Shown: piece by piece, positions 26,257-36,317 of the stretch | How the letters are laid out: the number at the start of each line of letters is the position of its first letter | How positions within the stretch are numbered: position 1 is the stretch's first letter | NCBI RefSeq assembly: GCF_029689925.1 | Contig: NZ_CP121445.1 | Coordinates: 3,704,501-3,768,500, forward strand | Reading direction: 5' to 3' | DNA: 64,000 nt | Origin: Anaerocolumna sp. AGMB13025 | Lineage (GTDB): Bacteria; Bacillota; Clostridia; Lachnospirales; Lachnospiraceae | Program-made: the position numbers and the translations under genes | The notes under the pieces: generated by a model | Told to the model about the DNA's origin: nothing | The model's database searches: none | The model's input: only the letters and a program-made list of their open reading frames with translations

Positions 26257-27003
26257 TTATTCCTGGGGCTTGGCAATTATTTCATTTTGCCCTTCTTTAA
26301 AATCCCTCATATCCAGGGTTATTTTTTGTCCCTTTGTTTTTGGCAGAAGGTTCATCAACTCGGATATCTGTTCATCATAGGTGTCCCTTTTTCCCAGCAG
26401 GATTTTAATATTACCGCTGTATAAAGTAACCTCCTGACTGGAATCAAATTGAATTTTTTCTACTTTGATATCAAATTTCTTAATCAGCTGAGTTAAATTC
26501 AAAATGACAGTAAACAGGGATTTCTGCTGAACTTTAAGCTTTTCGTATAATATAATACGATCAAAACTTAATCCTGTTACAAAGGGGACATCCGGCAGTT
26601 TTTCATCGGAACTTTCCACAACAATTCCGTCTTTATCAAAATACATATATTCACCCATTAATTCAATGCAGCCTGTTATAACTTTTTCATATACCTGTAT
26701 TTTGACTGTATTTTTATTAACCAGTTTGATATCAATATCCTCGACAAACGGAATACTATCTACCTTGCCGTATTTATATCTAAGATAAAGTAAGATTGTA
26801 TTCCTATCTGTCTTTTTGGTAATAACCTTATCCTGTAGTTCTTCCTTCGTATAATGATTGCTGCCTTCCACGATAACCGTGTCAAGCCTGCAGGTTATAA
26901 ATAATATGAATGCAGGGATGATTATAACAAGGCAAAGAATCAATAATTTCATCAAACCAAGTAAAAATGCGCTGTTATGATGTTTTTCCCTCTGTTCTTT
27001 CAT
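26257..27003 (-). CDS. divIB: Cell division protein DivIB/FtsQ
   Basis: DivIB is a bitopic septal protein that works with FtsL and DivIC to activate septal cell wall synthesis. The product (248 aa from the chosen start) has a short basic N-terminus, one membrane helix (about residues 15-38, LMKLLILCLVIIIPAFILF), then a POTRA domain (VIVEGSNHYTKEELQDKVI, then VKIQVYEKVITGCI) and a beta domain. ATG 27001-27003 follows GGGAGA; an upstream ATG at 27028-27030 is possible but lacks a ribosome site. Position between murA and ftsZ supports the call. Confidence 0.9.
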   Translation of the reverse strand: MKEQREKHHNSAFLLGLMKLLILCLVIIIPAFILFITCRLDTVIVEGSNHYTKEELQDKVITKKTDRNTILLYLRYKYGKVDSIPFVEDIDIKLVNKNTVKIQVYEKVITGCIELMGEYMYFDKDGIVVESSDEKLPDVPFVTGLSFDRIILYEKLKVQQKSLFTVILNLTQLIKKFDIKVEKIQFDSSQEVTLYSGNIKILLGKRDTYDEQISELMNLLPKTKGQKITLDMRDFKEGQNEIIAKPQE

Positions 27004-27101
27004 ATCTTCTCCCACTGCATAAATCATCAAGCATATGATTATAGCTTTTTCCTCAGGATTTCCCGTAATCTTTTCATGTGTTCTTTTACATTTAACTAAA
27101 A

Positions 27102-28355
27102 TCAGGTTACCAGTTTAATGTCTGCTCCCAATTTTCTCAAATCCCTGCATATATCCTCATACCCGCGTTCTATAAAGTACGGATTATGCAGAGTTGTTTT
27201 TCCTCTTGCCATAAGTCCAGCAATAACCAGTGCTGCACCACCCCTTAGTTCACTGGCAAATACTTCACATCCTGTCAGGTTAGACACACCATTAATAACA
27301 GCTGTCCTGCCTTCGATCTGAATATCTGCTCCAAATTTGATCTGTTCTTTTACGTTTTGATATCTTCCCTCAAAGATTTCTTCAATTATTCTGCTGGTTC
27401 CTGTTGCTGTCATAAGTACCGACATAATCTGGGACTGCATATCAGTTGGAAATCCAGGATACGGCATTGTACGGATTAGTGATATGGGTTTAAGCCTTCC
27501 CAAAGAAGAAATAATGATATACTCTTCCCCACTTATTATATTGCAGCCCATCTCCCTTAATAAGGTAACCACCATCTGAAGACTTCCGGCTCCAATTCCC
27601 GTTAAAACCGCTTCCCCTCCGGCACCTGCTACAGCAGCAAGATACGTTCCTGCTACGATTCGGTCGGAACAAGCGGTATATTCAATTGGGTGTAAATATT
27701 CCACACCATTGATTTCAATCTTTTCCGTACCAGCACCGGTAATTTCGGCTCCTGCAGTGTTTAAAAATTTACATAATTCTGTTATTTCAGGTTCTTTCGC
27801 AGCATTGATGATACTAGTTTTACCTGTAGCTAATACGGCAGCAAGAATAATATTTTCCGTCGCTCCAACACTAGGGAACTTAAGAGATATTTCATTGCCT
27901 ACGATACCGGTAGTGGTACATTTAATCAGCCCGTCCTCTTCTTCCAATGAGACATTCATATCCTGAAAAGCACTTAAATGGAAATCAATCGGTCTGGCAC
28001 CTATGGTACAACCACCTGGATAGGTTATGGTAACGGAATGGGTACGACCCAGCAAAGCTCCCATCATAATAATAGATGACCGCATGAGTCTTACATATTC
28101 CTCCGGAACTGTTGATGTATTAAGCTTCGTTGTATCGATAATCAAGGTGTGTTTCTCCCAGCTTGCGTTACAACCGATTGCCTCCAATATTTTAATCATA
28201 TGAAATACATCTAATATTTTGGGACAATGATTAAGCTTTATAATTCCATTTATTAGTACAGTAGCTGCCAAAATCGGTAATACTGCATTTTTAGAACCTT
28301 GTATGTTAACTTCACCACTTAGCTGCTTTCCTCCATTGATCTCAATAAATGCCAT
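27102..28355 (-). CDS. murA: UDP-N-acetylglucosamine 1-carboxyvinyltransferase MurA
   Basis: MurA transfers enolpyruvate from PEP to UDP-GlcNAc, the first committed step of peptidoglycan synthesis. The 417-aa product has the substrate-binding KN pair in NIQGSKNAVLPILAATVL and the catalytic Cys in YPGGCTIGARPIDFHLS, so a fosfomycin-sensitive Cys form is predicted. The start ATG 28353-28355 follows GAGGTG and gives a canonical N-terminus (MAFIEINGGKQLSGEV). A second murA copy, common in Firmicutes, is not in the window. Confidence 0.97.
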   Translation of the reverse strand: MAFIEINGGKQLSGEVNIQGSKNAVLPILAATVLINGIIKLNHCPKILDVFHMIKILEAIGCNASWEKHTLIIDTTKLNTSTVPEEYVRLMRSSIIMMGALLGRTHSVTITYPGGCTIGARPIDFHLSAFQDMNVSLEEEDGLIKCTTTGIVGNEISLKFPSVGATENIILAAVLATGKTSIINAAKEPEITELCKFLNTAGAEITGAGTEKIEINGVEYLHPIEYTACSDRIVAGTYLAAVAGAGGEAVLTGIGAGSLQMVVTLLREMGCNIISGEEYIIISSLGRLKPISLIRTMPYPGFPTDMQSQIMSVLMTATGTSRIIEEIFEGRYQNVKEQIKFGADIQIEGRTAVINGVSNLTGCEVFASELRGGAALVIAGLMARGKTTLHNPYFIERGYEDICRDLRKLGADIKLVT

Positions 28356-28441
28356 GGTGCACCTCATCAAACTAGAATATATAATTACTATATGATATAT
28401 TCTTTGTTTTGTGCTTGTAGCCAAAGGGTAATAGTAAATAC

Positions 28442-29587
28442 CTATCTTTCATATTTAATCTGATTTGAAACACTTAAGGCGATTCCCATTTCAAATAGCA
28501 AAACCATTAAGGAACTGCCTCCGTAACTGACAAAGGGAAGCGGAATACCAGTGGAAGGAATCGTATTGGTAACAACTGCTATGTTAAGAAGAACCTGTAC
28601 TGCTATATGAGTAAGTACCCCGGTAGCAATTAGTCCGCCGTAAAGGTCAGCTGCATTAATTGCGATTACAAATAACCGCCATACCATTAAAACAAACAGC
28701 ATAATTACAGCTACTGCACCAAAAAGCCCTAATTCTTCACAGATTACCGAGAAAATCATATCATTGTGGGATTCCGGTATAAATCCCAGCTTTTGCATAC
28801 TTTCACCAAGTCCCTTGCCAAAGATACCACCGGAGGCTATTGCATAAAGCCCTTGCAAAATCTGATATCCTTTTGGATGGGTTTCTACATTCCGCCATAC
28901 ATCAATACGGGTACTGCGGTAACTTACAAAAAAAACAAAGATGGAACCGATTCCCACACCCAGGATTCCGGTTATGATAAAATATAACTTCTTCCTGCTG
29001 GCCACAAAACAGATTGCAATCATAATACAGGACATTACTAAGGCAGTACTGAAGTTAGGAATCAAAACCAATAGAATCAGAGGTGCTATATACGCGGCAA
29101 CTCTCAAAAAACCTTTAAATTTATCCAGCTTTACCGGCGATAAATTAACTATGTAGGCAGTAAATAATATTACTGCAATTTTTGATAACTCCGAAGGCTG
29201 GAACCGACCTAAGGGTCCCATATCAATCCAGCGCTTTGCACCGTTTATTTTCTCACCGAAAATCAAGACATAGGTCTGTAATAAGATACATAACATAAAA
29301 AGCAAAGTAACTGGTTTGACTCTTATGATAGGTAATTTAGTTATATATATCCGATAATCGATTTTTGAAACGATTAACATAATTACAACACCAAGTACTG
29401 CAAAAGCACTTTGTTTTTCCAGATAAAAGGCTGGATTCCCATAATCCCTGCTTGCATTATAGGAACTGGTACTGTAAATCATGACCAGTCCAAAACAAAC
29501 TAAAAACAGGGTTAAGAACAGAAGACTGTAATCGTAATAACTATGGAATTTTTTTAGCTTTCCCTGTTCCCTTTCTGCTCTTGTCAT
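28442..29587 (-). CDS. ftsW: SEDS-family peptidoglycan polymerase FtsW (SpoVE-like)
   Basis: SEDS proteins polymerise glycan strands from lipid II together with class B PBPs. The 381-aa product has about ten hydrophobic segments and family blocks including GAKRWIDMGPLGRFQPSELS, PNFSTALVM and the C-terminal TGIPLPFVSYGGSSLM. Position in the dcw cluster favours FtsW, but clostridia often have a SpoVE here; the two cannot be separated by sequence alone. It lies between murD and murA, where murG might be expected. Confidence 0.93.
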   Translation of the reverse strand: MTRAEREQGKLKKFHSYYDYSLLFLTLFLVCFGLVMIYSTSSYNASRDYGNPAFYLEKQSAFAVLGVVIMLIVSKIDYRIYITKLPIIRVKPVTLLFMLCILLQTYVLIFGEKINGAKRWIDMGPLGRFQPSELSKIAVILFTAYIVNLSPVKLDKFKGFLRVAAYIAPLILLVLIPNFSTALVMSCIMIAICFVASRKKLYFIITGILGVGIGSIFVFFVSYRSTRIDVWRNVETHPKGYQILQGLYAIASGGIFGKGLGESMQKLGFIPESHNDMIFSVICEELGLFGAVAVIMLFVLMVWRLFVIAINAADLYGGLIATGVLTHIAVQVLLNIAVVTNTIPSTGIPLPFVSYGGSSLMVLLFEMGIALSVSNQIKYER

Positions 29588-29678
29588 TATTGCTCCTATC
29601 TGTACGAAATGTACGTATTAATGTCTGATGAAACAATCCATAATCTCTTTATCCGGTGTTGATTTTATAGACTTTGGC

Positions 29679-31037
29679 TTAGAGCAGGTTTTTAACATAT
29701 TCTTTAAATAGATGTCCCCGCTCTTCATAGTTTTTAAACATTCCCCAGCTTGCACAGGCGGGGGATAACAGCACAGAATCTCCTTGATTGGCCTTTTCTG
29801 CACATACCTGAACTGCTTCTTTTAAACTTTCCGTCATAATAATGTTCTCATACCCATGACGTCTGGCAGTTTCTGCTATTTTATCCCTGGTCTGACCTAA
29901 TAAAACCAGATACCTTATTTTATCTCCAAAGGTCTCTAACCACTCATCGTATTCAGAACCTTTATCATAGCCCCCAGCGATTAATAAGGTAGGAGTCTGC
30001 ATGGATTCAATTGCTTTCATAGAAGCATCGGGGTTGGTTCCTTTGGAATCGTTGTAATATTTAACACCGTGTTTTGTTGTAACAAATTCAATCCTATGTT
30101 CAACCGCAACAAATTTGGTTATTGCCTCTTTAATTTTATCCATAGGTACGGATAAAGATATACCACAGGCTACGGCAGCCATTACATTTTCATAACTGTG
30201 GCGTCCGAAGATGTTTAGTTCATGGATGTTACAGACCAAAGTCTTTTTATTTCCGTCATTATATATGATGTTATCTTCTTCCAGATAAATCCCCTGTTCC
30301 AGATTATGCAGACTACTAAAGTAGAATACATTAGTTTTTAATTCACTGCCAATTTTTCTTAGAGTTTCATCTTCATAATTTAACACACAGACATCGCTAC
30401 TGTCCTGATTTAAAGTAATATTCTTTTTCGCAGCAATATAATTCTCCATAGTATGATGTCGGTTTAAATGATCCGGGGTTATGTTTAAAATTGCACTGAC
30501 ATTTGGTTTAAAGGTATCAATTGTTTCCAACTGGAAGCTGCTCATTTCAGCAACGGTAATAGAATCCTCGGTAGTCTGCAATACATTCTCCGTATAAGGA
30601 ACTCCGATATTACCAACTACAAAAACACTTTCATAATATGTTTTCATAATTTCCCCGACCAAAGTCGTAGTCGTGGTTTTGCCGTTGGTGCCGGTAATAC
30701 CTACAATTTTACCTTTTGAAAAATAATAAGCCAGCTCAATTTCTCCCCAAATCGGTATCTGCTTTTGCCTGAACTGATTAACCAAATCTAAATCTGTCGG
30801 TACCCCTGGACTTACTACAAGCAGATCAATAGAATCTATGAGCCCTTCAGGTACATCCTTTAGAAGAATCCTGCCTTTAAAATCTTCCGGCAGTTTTGCT
30901 TTGATTTCTTCTATATCCAATTTATCATTGCCGTCATAGACAATTATTTCAGAAGCAATATTGTGTAATAGCTTGGCGGCAGAAATACCGCTGATGCCGG
31001 TTCCAAATACAAAAACCCGTTTATTTTCAAGTTTCAT
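29679..31037 (-). CDS. murD: UDP-N-acetylmuramoyl-L-alanine:D-glutamate ligase MurD
   Basis: MurD adds D-glutamate to UDP-MurNAc-L-Ala. The 452-aa protein has an N-terminal Rossmann domain (VFVFGTGISGISAAKLL), the Mur ligase P-loop (GITGTNGKTTTTTLVGEI), NITPDHLNRHHTMENYIAAK, the HRIEFV and YNDSKGTNPDA blocks, and a C-terminal domain. Length and motifs are canonical. It is separated from mraY by 19 bp and follows it, as in the usual dcw order. Confidence 0.97.
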   Translation of the reverse strand: MKLENKRVFVFGTGISGISAAKLLHNIASEIIVYDGNDKLDIEEIKAKLPEDFKGRILLKDVPEGLIDSIDLLVVSPGVPTDLDLVNQFRQKQIPIWGEIELAYYFSKGKIVGITGTNGKTTTTTLVGEIMKTYYESVFVVGNIGVPYTENVLQTTEDSITVAEMSSFQLETIDTFKPNVSAILNITPDHLNRHHTMENYIAAKKNITLNQDSSDVCVLNYEDETLRKIGSELKTNVFYFSSLHNLEQGIYLEEDNIIYNDGNKKTLVCNIHELNIFGRHSYENVMAAVACGISLSVPMDKIKEAITKFVAVEHRIEFVTTKHGVKYYNDSKGTNPDASMKAIESMQTPTLLIAGGYDKGSEYDEWLETFGDKIRYLVLLGQTRDKIAETARRHGYENIIMTESLKEAVQVCAEKANQGDSVLLSPACASWGMFKNYEERGHLFKEYVKNLL

Positions 31038-31056
31038 CTTAATTTCCTCCCAGGAG

Positions 31057-32025
31057 TTATATTCCCATTAGTGCAATTAAACAAAGAATTGCCGTTATGA
31101 TTGAGAAGACTGCTACTACCCTGGTTTCCGCCCAGCCGCACAATTCAAAGTGGTGATGGATCGGTGCCATCTTAAAGATTCTCTTGCCGCCAGACAGTTT
31201 AAAGTATCCTATCTGCAGCATAACTGAAATGACTTCAACCAGATATATTAATCCTACTATCAGTATAAAAAGCGGCATACGAAGCATATATGCGGACGCT
31301 GCAACAAAGCCGCCTAAAGCTAAGGATCCGGTGTCTCCCATAAAAACCCTTGCCGGATATATGTTAAATACCAAAAATCCCAGTAAACTACCGGCAACCG
31401 CACAGGTAATCGGCGATATACCGCTATGGATTCCAATCGCTACTACAGAAAAGAACGTAGCTATTAAAAGAGTCACACTGGTAGCCAAACCATCCAACCC
31501 GTCAGTAAAATTGGCTCCATTCACTGTCCCCAGGACAGCCACAAACAGCAGCGGAATAAATAAAAATGAAGTATTTAAATATTTACCATCCATAAAACCG
31601 CCTGTAAATGGAATCAGCATAGACGTACCGACATCAGTATAATTAACCAGGTAATATCCGAAAATGGAAGTAACCAGAATCTGACCGACTAATTTCTGCC
31701 AGGCCCTAAGTCCCATAGAACGCTTCATAACAATCTTGATATAGTCATCCAATAATCCAATAATACCAAAGCCGACGGTAGTGAATAAGACCGGTATCAT
31801 CTCCGGATATTTGCCTATATATAGTAAAGAGGTAAGGGTCACACTGAGCAAAATAATAATCCCGCCCATAGTAGGGGTCCCCGATTTCTTTAAGTGGCTT
31901 TCCGGACCGTCATCACGTACAAACTGACCAAATTTTAACCGTTTCAAGAATGGTATTAAAATCGGACATAAGATTACGCTTATGACAAATGATATAATTA
32001 CCGGCATTAATATTTTAAAATCCAT
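31057..32025 (-). CDS. mraY: Phospho-MurNAc-pentapeptide translocase MraY
   Basis: MraY attaches phospho-MurNAc-pentapeptide to undecaprenyl phosphate, making lipid I in the cytoplasmic membrane. The 322-aa protein has about ten membrane segments and the conserved Asp-rich blocks GFGIIGLLDDYIKIVMKRS, GANFTDGLDGLATS and VFMGDTGSLALGG, plus the FKMAPIHHHFELCGW histidine motif. These are the catalytic and Mg-binding regions of the family. Confidence 0.98.
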   Translation of the reverse strand: MDFKILMPVIISFVISVILCPILIPFLKRLKFGQFVRDDGPESHLKKSGTPTMGGIIILLSVTLTSLLYIGKYPEMIPVLFTTVGFGIIGLLDDYIKIVMKRSMGLRAWQKLVGQILVTSIFGYYLVNYTDVGTSMLIPFTGGFMDGKYLNTSFLFIPLLFVAVLGTVNGANFTDGLDGLATSVTLLIATFFSVVAIGIHSGISPITCAVAGSLLGFLVFNIYPARVFMGDTGSLALGGFVAASAYMLRMPLFILIVGLIYLVEVISVMLQIGYFKLSGGKRIFKMAPIHHHFELCGWAETRVVAVFSIITAILCLIALMGI

Positions 32026-32090
32026 CTTTCTTTCCTCCCAAGTGAATCCTCTTGTTATTTCATTCGTAAAATCAACTCTCTAATTATATG

Positions 32091-34040
32091 CTATTCTAAG
32101 TACAGAATCAAGTCACTATTTCGATTAATCATCTCCCCGGCTAAGGGAAATTGTTCCATTACAGTTTCTCCATCACCTTCATAATAGATGTCTCCGTAAT
32201 CGATATCTTTTAAGGCATCCTTTAAGGCATCTTTCTTTAATCCTACCAAATCCGGCATCTTAATGGTGCCTACATTAAATTCCTTGGTCTCTGCTTCGGT
32301 ATAATGAGGTTCAACCCCCAGATATGGTAGTACATTGTTAAATACTTCGGCAACTACGGGAGCTGCTATGGTTCCGCCGTAATAGATTCCGGTGGGTTCA
32401 TCGATTAATACCACTGCAATCACCTGGGGATTGTCAGCAGGCGCAAAACCAATAAAAGAGGATATATATTTATTACTGCTTCTCGGCAGTTTTTCGGAAG
32501 TAGCTGTTTTTCCGCCGATTTTAAAACCTGGCAAATAGGCTCTTTTTCCGGTACCTTCTGATACTACAGCTTCCAATAGTGACTTCATGGTTTCAGAAGT
32601 TTCCTTTGAAACAACCCCTTTAGCACCTTCATGTTGAAAGGTCTTTACTACAGTGCCTTCCGGTTTCTTAACCTGTACACCAAAATGAGGAGTTACAATA
32701 TTGCCGCCATTGACAACAGCACTGGCCGCAACTAAAAGCTGGAGTGGAGTAATCTGAAAGGACTGGCCAAAGGAGATCGTTGCCAATTCTACTGCACCTA
32801 CATTTTCCGGTTTATGCATAATGGATCTTGCTTCTCCTGGCAGATCAATCCCGGTTTTACTAAATAGTCCAAGTTTTCCAAAATATTTGTACATATTGGT
32901 CACACCAAGCCTGGCGCCAAGTTCCATGAATACCGGATTGCAGGAATTCTTAATTCCTTCTACAAATGTTTCACTTCCGTGTCCGCCGACTTTATGGCAG
33001 CGTATTCTGCGGTCTTCTACAATTTTGTAACCTGGACAAAAAAATTTGTCATCCAGTTTTACTACCTTTTCTTCCAGCGCTGCGGTAGCAGTTACAATCT
33101 TAAAGGCCGAACCTGGTTCATAAGTATCACTGATACATGCATTCCTCCACATATTATTCAGCAGATCGTTGGTCTGTTTGCTGGTTAATGAGGAGGAATC
33201 TATACCATTTAACATATTATCCGTTAACTTATAAGGATCATTTAAATCAAACTCCGGAACATTTACCATGGCATATAATTCACCATTCTGTGGATTCATC
33301 AGGATCATTTTAACATTATGGGCATTTTTAGCTTCCATAATCTTTTTTGCAGCCTGTTCCGCATATTTTTGGATATTGACATCCAGACTGGTATATAAAT
33401 CATTCCCTGGTCTTGGCTCTATCCTGTCCTCTGCAGCATTATCTATTTCAACACCATACGCAGTTGTAAGCGTGAGTATGGTTCCATCCGTTCCTTTTAA
33501 ATATTTATCATATGCTACTTCCAAGCCAATAATACCCTGGTTATCACTACCGGTAAAGCCAATGACTTTGGAGGCTAAACTGGCGTAAGGGTAAAATCGT
33601 TTGTAATCTTCATCCACCATGACTCCGTCTAAATCAGATTCTCTGATTTTATCGGCAATCTTTTTGTCTACATTGGATTTAATCCGTTCAATGGAGGAGT
33701 TCTTTTCGACTCTTTTTCGTACCGATTCTTTACTGAGTCCGAGTAAATCCGATAAAACCTGAATTACCCGTTCCGGATCTTTAATCTGACTATGTATAAC
33801 TGAAATTGTACTGACCGGTTTATTTGTGGCGATAGCTATTCCATTTCTATCGTAGATGGTTCCTCTCTCTGCCTTTATTGACCGCTCTCTTTCATGAAGA
33901 TCTTCTGCACGGGCCGCATATTCAGCCGATTTAACAATCATCAAATAACCAAGTCTTACGGATAAACCGACTGCTGCTATCAAAATAACTGCTACAATGA
34001 CAAGCACATTCCGGCGGTTGAAGGTTTTATTACGTGCCAT
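32091..34040 (-). CDS. spoVD: Class B penicillin-binding protein with PASTA domain (SpoVD-like)
   Basis: This class B PBP is a monofunctional transpeptidase. The 649-aa protein has one N-terminal membrane helix (about residues 12-33), a dimerisation domain, and a transpeptidase domain with the SXXK serine in PGSAFKIVTATAAL, SCNPVF as SXN, and KTATSEKLP in place of the usual KTG. It ends with a single PASTA domain (MPDLVGLKKDALKDALKDI, then EQFPLAGEMINRNSDLIL), which marks the SpoVD type used for spore cortex. It is the second of two tandem class B PBPs. Confidence 0.9.
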   Translation of the reverse strand: MARNKTFNRRNVLVIVAVILIAAVGLSVRLGYLMIVKSAEYAARAEDLHERERSIKAERGTIYDRNGIAIATNKPVSTISVIHSQIKDPERVIQVLSDLLGLSKESVRKRVEKNSSIERIKSNVDKKIADKIRESDLDGVMVDEDYKRFYPYASLASKVIGFTGSDNQGIIGLEVAYDKYLKGTDGTILTLTTAYGVEIDNAAEDRIEPRPGNDLYTSLDVNIQKYAEQAAKKIMEAKNAHNVKMILMNPQNGELYAMVNVPEFDLNDPYKLTDNMLNGIDSSSLTSKQTNDLLNNMWRNACISDTYEPGSAFKIVTATAALEEKVVKLDDKFFCPGYKIVEDRRIRCHKVGGHGSETFVEGIKNSCNPVFMELGARLGVTNMYKYFGKLGLFSKTGIDLPGEARSIMHKPENVGAVELATISFGQSFQITPLQLLVAASAVVNGGNIVTPHFGVQVKKPEGTVVKTFQHEGAKGVVSKETSETMKSLLEAVVSEGTGKRAYLPGFKIGGKTATSEKLPRSSNKYISSFIGFAPADNPQVIAVVLIDEPTGIYYGGTIAAPVVAEVFNNVLPYLGVEPHYTEAETKEFNVGTIKMPDLVGLKKDALKDALKDIDYGDIYYEGDGETVMEQFPLAGEMINRNSDLILYLE

Positions 34041-34112
34041 AGGGTAACCTCATTTATCTTATCGTTTTATTTTATTACACAAGATAAGAGGTTATGATTA
34101 TATATTTATAAA

Positions 34113-36269
34113 CTAATCGCTATTGTCAGATTGCGTATCCGATTGAGGCAAGTCATCCATGGATTCTGGCAAAAAATCCAAATTATCCACGGTGTTACCG
34201 TCAGGATCATCAATCGTATTGCTGGTATCGCTTGAATCATCCTCTGAATTTACGTCATCGGTCGTATTATCTTCCTTGTTTTTGCCTTTATTGCCTGGAT
34301 CATCCAGGGTATTTTGCGGCTCAGAGGTATCTGTCTCTTGGGTATTGTTATTAGCTGATTTTGAATCTACATTACTTGGCAGTAAGTCTGAAACCGCATC
34401 CAGATCAGAGGAAACTGATGGATCAGAAGAGTAAATACCCAAAAATGGCAGTATATCCTTTAGGATTTCACCGGCAAATTTAGTTGCGATACTGCTGGAT
34501 TGGGCTGATGGTTCAACATTCTGAGGATCATCAATAACCACATAAATAACCATCTGAGGTTTATCGGCAGGGACTGCACCGATAAAGGATACCAGATGTC
34601 TTCTATCTGCTCTTGGAAGTTTCTGGGCTGTTCCGGTCTTTCCACCTACTTTATAGCCAGGAACCTTTGCGCCTGTCGCAGTTCCTTCTTCGACAGTCAG
34701 ATACATTGCATTCCTGATAAATTTCGAGGTTTCAGCGGAAACTGATTCCTTTACCAGAACTTTATCAAAGTTCTGTAGTGTAGCACCCGCTGGATTTATA
34801 ATTTGCTTCATTATATGGGGCTGATAATAATACCCACCGTTCACTAAAGAGGAAAACCCGCTTGCCATCTGAATCATGGAAACTGTAAATGTCTGTCCGA
34901 AACTGCTGGTTGCCAGTTCCGTGGGACCCAACCCACTTTCCGGAACTAATATACCCGATGCTTCACCAGGAAGGTCGATTCCGGTCTTGTGACCGATGCC
35001 AAAAAAATTCTGATAATCATAGAACAATTTTTTCCCTTCCTTTGCTCCAATCTGCATAAGAGCATCATTGCAGGATAACATTAGAGCCTGGGCCAGGGTT
35101 ACTGTCCCATGAACGTGGGTACACCTGATATAATACCCTCCGATTTTTTGTCCTCCATCGCAAACATAAGTATCATTCGCATGTATAATATTCTCCTCTA
35201 AACCAGCTGAGACAGTAAATGGTTTAAAAGTTGAACCTGGTTCGTAGGTGTCACTAATAGTATAATTTCTCCAAATAGCATTTAAAGCGTCCAGCCTATC
35301 CTTTTCACTCATTTTATCGATTTCTGCCTTTGTATAAAAAGGTGTCAGATCCATTGGATTATTCAAATCATATTCTGCATTGGAAGCCATGGCTAAGATT
35401 TCACCGTTATTCGGATCCATTATAATAACGCCTATATTCTTGCTTCCATTTTCCGTATTATATTTCTTTATATGTTCCTGGATAATTCCCTGAACATTGG
35501 CATCGATGGTAGAGATAATCGTATTTCCATTAACAGCAGGTTTCGTAGTCTGTTCCAGTTTTAACCCGGAATCTATGTAACCGTATTCAATACCGTTAAT
35601 ACCATTTAACTGGTCGTTATAATATTGTTCGATTCCCCAGTTTCCTACATTTCCGCTGGAGGTAAATCCGATTACATCGCTTCCCAGGGTTTTATAAGGA
35701 TATTTTCTTACATAATCCTCTTCAAACCAGACTCCATAAATATTTTTATCTTTTTCTTCTTTTTTCTTAAAAGCCGAGACTTCTTCGTAGCTAATCCCCT
35801 TTTTTAGAATGATATACTGGCTGTCCGGCTTTTTCTCCACTAAATCCATAATTGTGTCTTTTTTAACACCTTCAAATGTCTCTGTTAATGCTTTTACTGT
35901 CGGGTTTAAATACTCATCTTCTCCCAGCATTAACTTAATATCCAGAATAATGTTATATACTTTTTCACTGGCTGCTAAAACGGTTCCCTTCCGATCCAGT
36001 ATGCTTCCCCGCTGATAAGGGATTACCGTACTGGTATAGGTTTGCTGGGATAAAACTCTCTTTGCATACCTCTCACCATCTACGTGATTCAGATAAACCA
36101 ACCTTACAATTAAGCCTAACATAGCTATTAAAACAACGCAAAAAACAAGCAATAATTTTGCTTGCATTTTGTGGGTAAATTTTCTACTTTTTTTATTTCT
36201 TACTGTATTTCTCATATTAACTCCCATATGCCAGTTTAGCGGCAGCAAATACAGATTAAGTTTTATCAA
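34113..36269 (-). CDS. Class B penicillin-binding protein (septal PBP2x/PbpB-like)
   Basis: This 718-aa transpeptidase lies directly after ftsL, where the septal class B PBP (FtsI/PbpB) is expected. It has a basic N-terminus and membrane helix (about residues 35-58), SXXK in EPGSTFKPFTVSAGL, SCNDAL as SXN, and VGGKTGTAQKLPR as KTG. Unlike the next gene it has no PASTA domain. Instead, it ends in an Asp/Ser/Asn-rich tail of about 105 residues that looks disordered and would lie outside the membrane. An upstream ATG-rich start is used; the exact start may be a later ATG (MRNTVRNKKSRKF). Confidence 0.9.
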   Translation of the reverse strand: MIKLNLYLLPLNWHMGVNMRNTVRNKKSRKFTHKMQAKLLLVFCVVLIAMLGLIVRLVYLNHVDGERYAKRVLSQQTYTSTVIPYQRGSILDRKGTVLAASEKVYNIILDIKLMLGEDEYLNPTVKALTETFEGVKKDTIMDLVEKKPDSQYIILKKGISYEEVSAFKKKEEKDKNIYGVWFEEDYVRKYPYKTLGSDVIGFTSSGNVGNWGIEQYYNDQLNGINGIEYGYIDSGLKLEQTTKPAVNGNTIISTIDANVQGIIQEHIKKYNTENGSKNIGVIIMDPNNGEILAMASNAEYDLNNPMDLTPFYTKAEIDKMSEKDRLDALNAIWRNYTISDTYEPGSTFKPFTVSAGLEENIIHANDTYVCDGGQKIGGYYIRCTHVHGTVTLAQALMLSCNDALMQIGAKEGKKLFYDYQNFFGIGHKTGIDLPGEASGILVPESGLGPTELATSSFGQTFTVSMIQMASGFSSLVNGGYYYQPHIMKQIINPAGATLQNFDKVLVKESVSAETSKFIRNAMYLTVEEGTATGAKVPGYKVGGKTGTAQKLPRADRRHLVSFIGAVPADKPQMVIYVVIDDPQNVEPSAQSSSIATKFAGEILKDILPFLGIYSSDPSVSSDLDAVSDLLPSNVDSKSANNNTQETDTSEPQNTLDDPGNKGKNKEDNTTDDVNSEDDSSDTSNTIDDPDGNTVDNLDFLPESMDDLPQSDTQSDNSD

Positions 36270-36317
36270 CCTGCACTTTTAAATTTAGTCATCGGCAACA
36301 ATATATATATCGGCTGT

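Noticed and set aside
31184-31642. Plus-strand open frame of 152 codons opposite mraY
   Set aside because: It is the antisense shadow of a well-conserved membrane protein gene and has no matching ribosome site or recognised domain.
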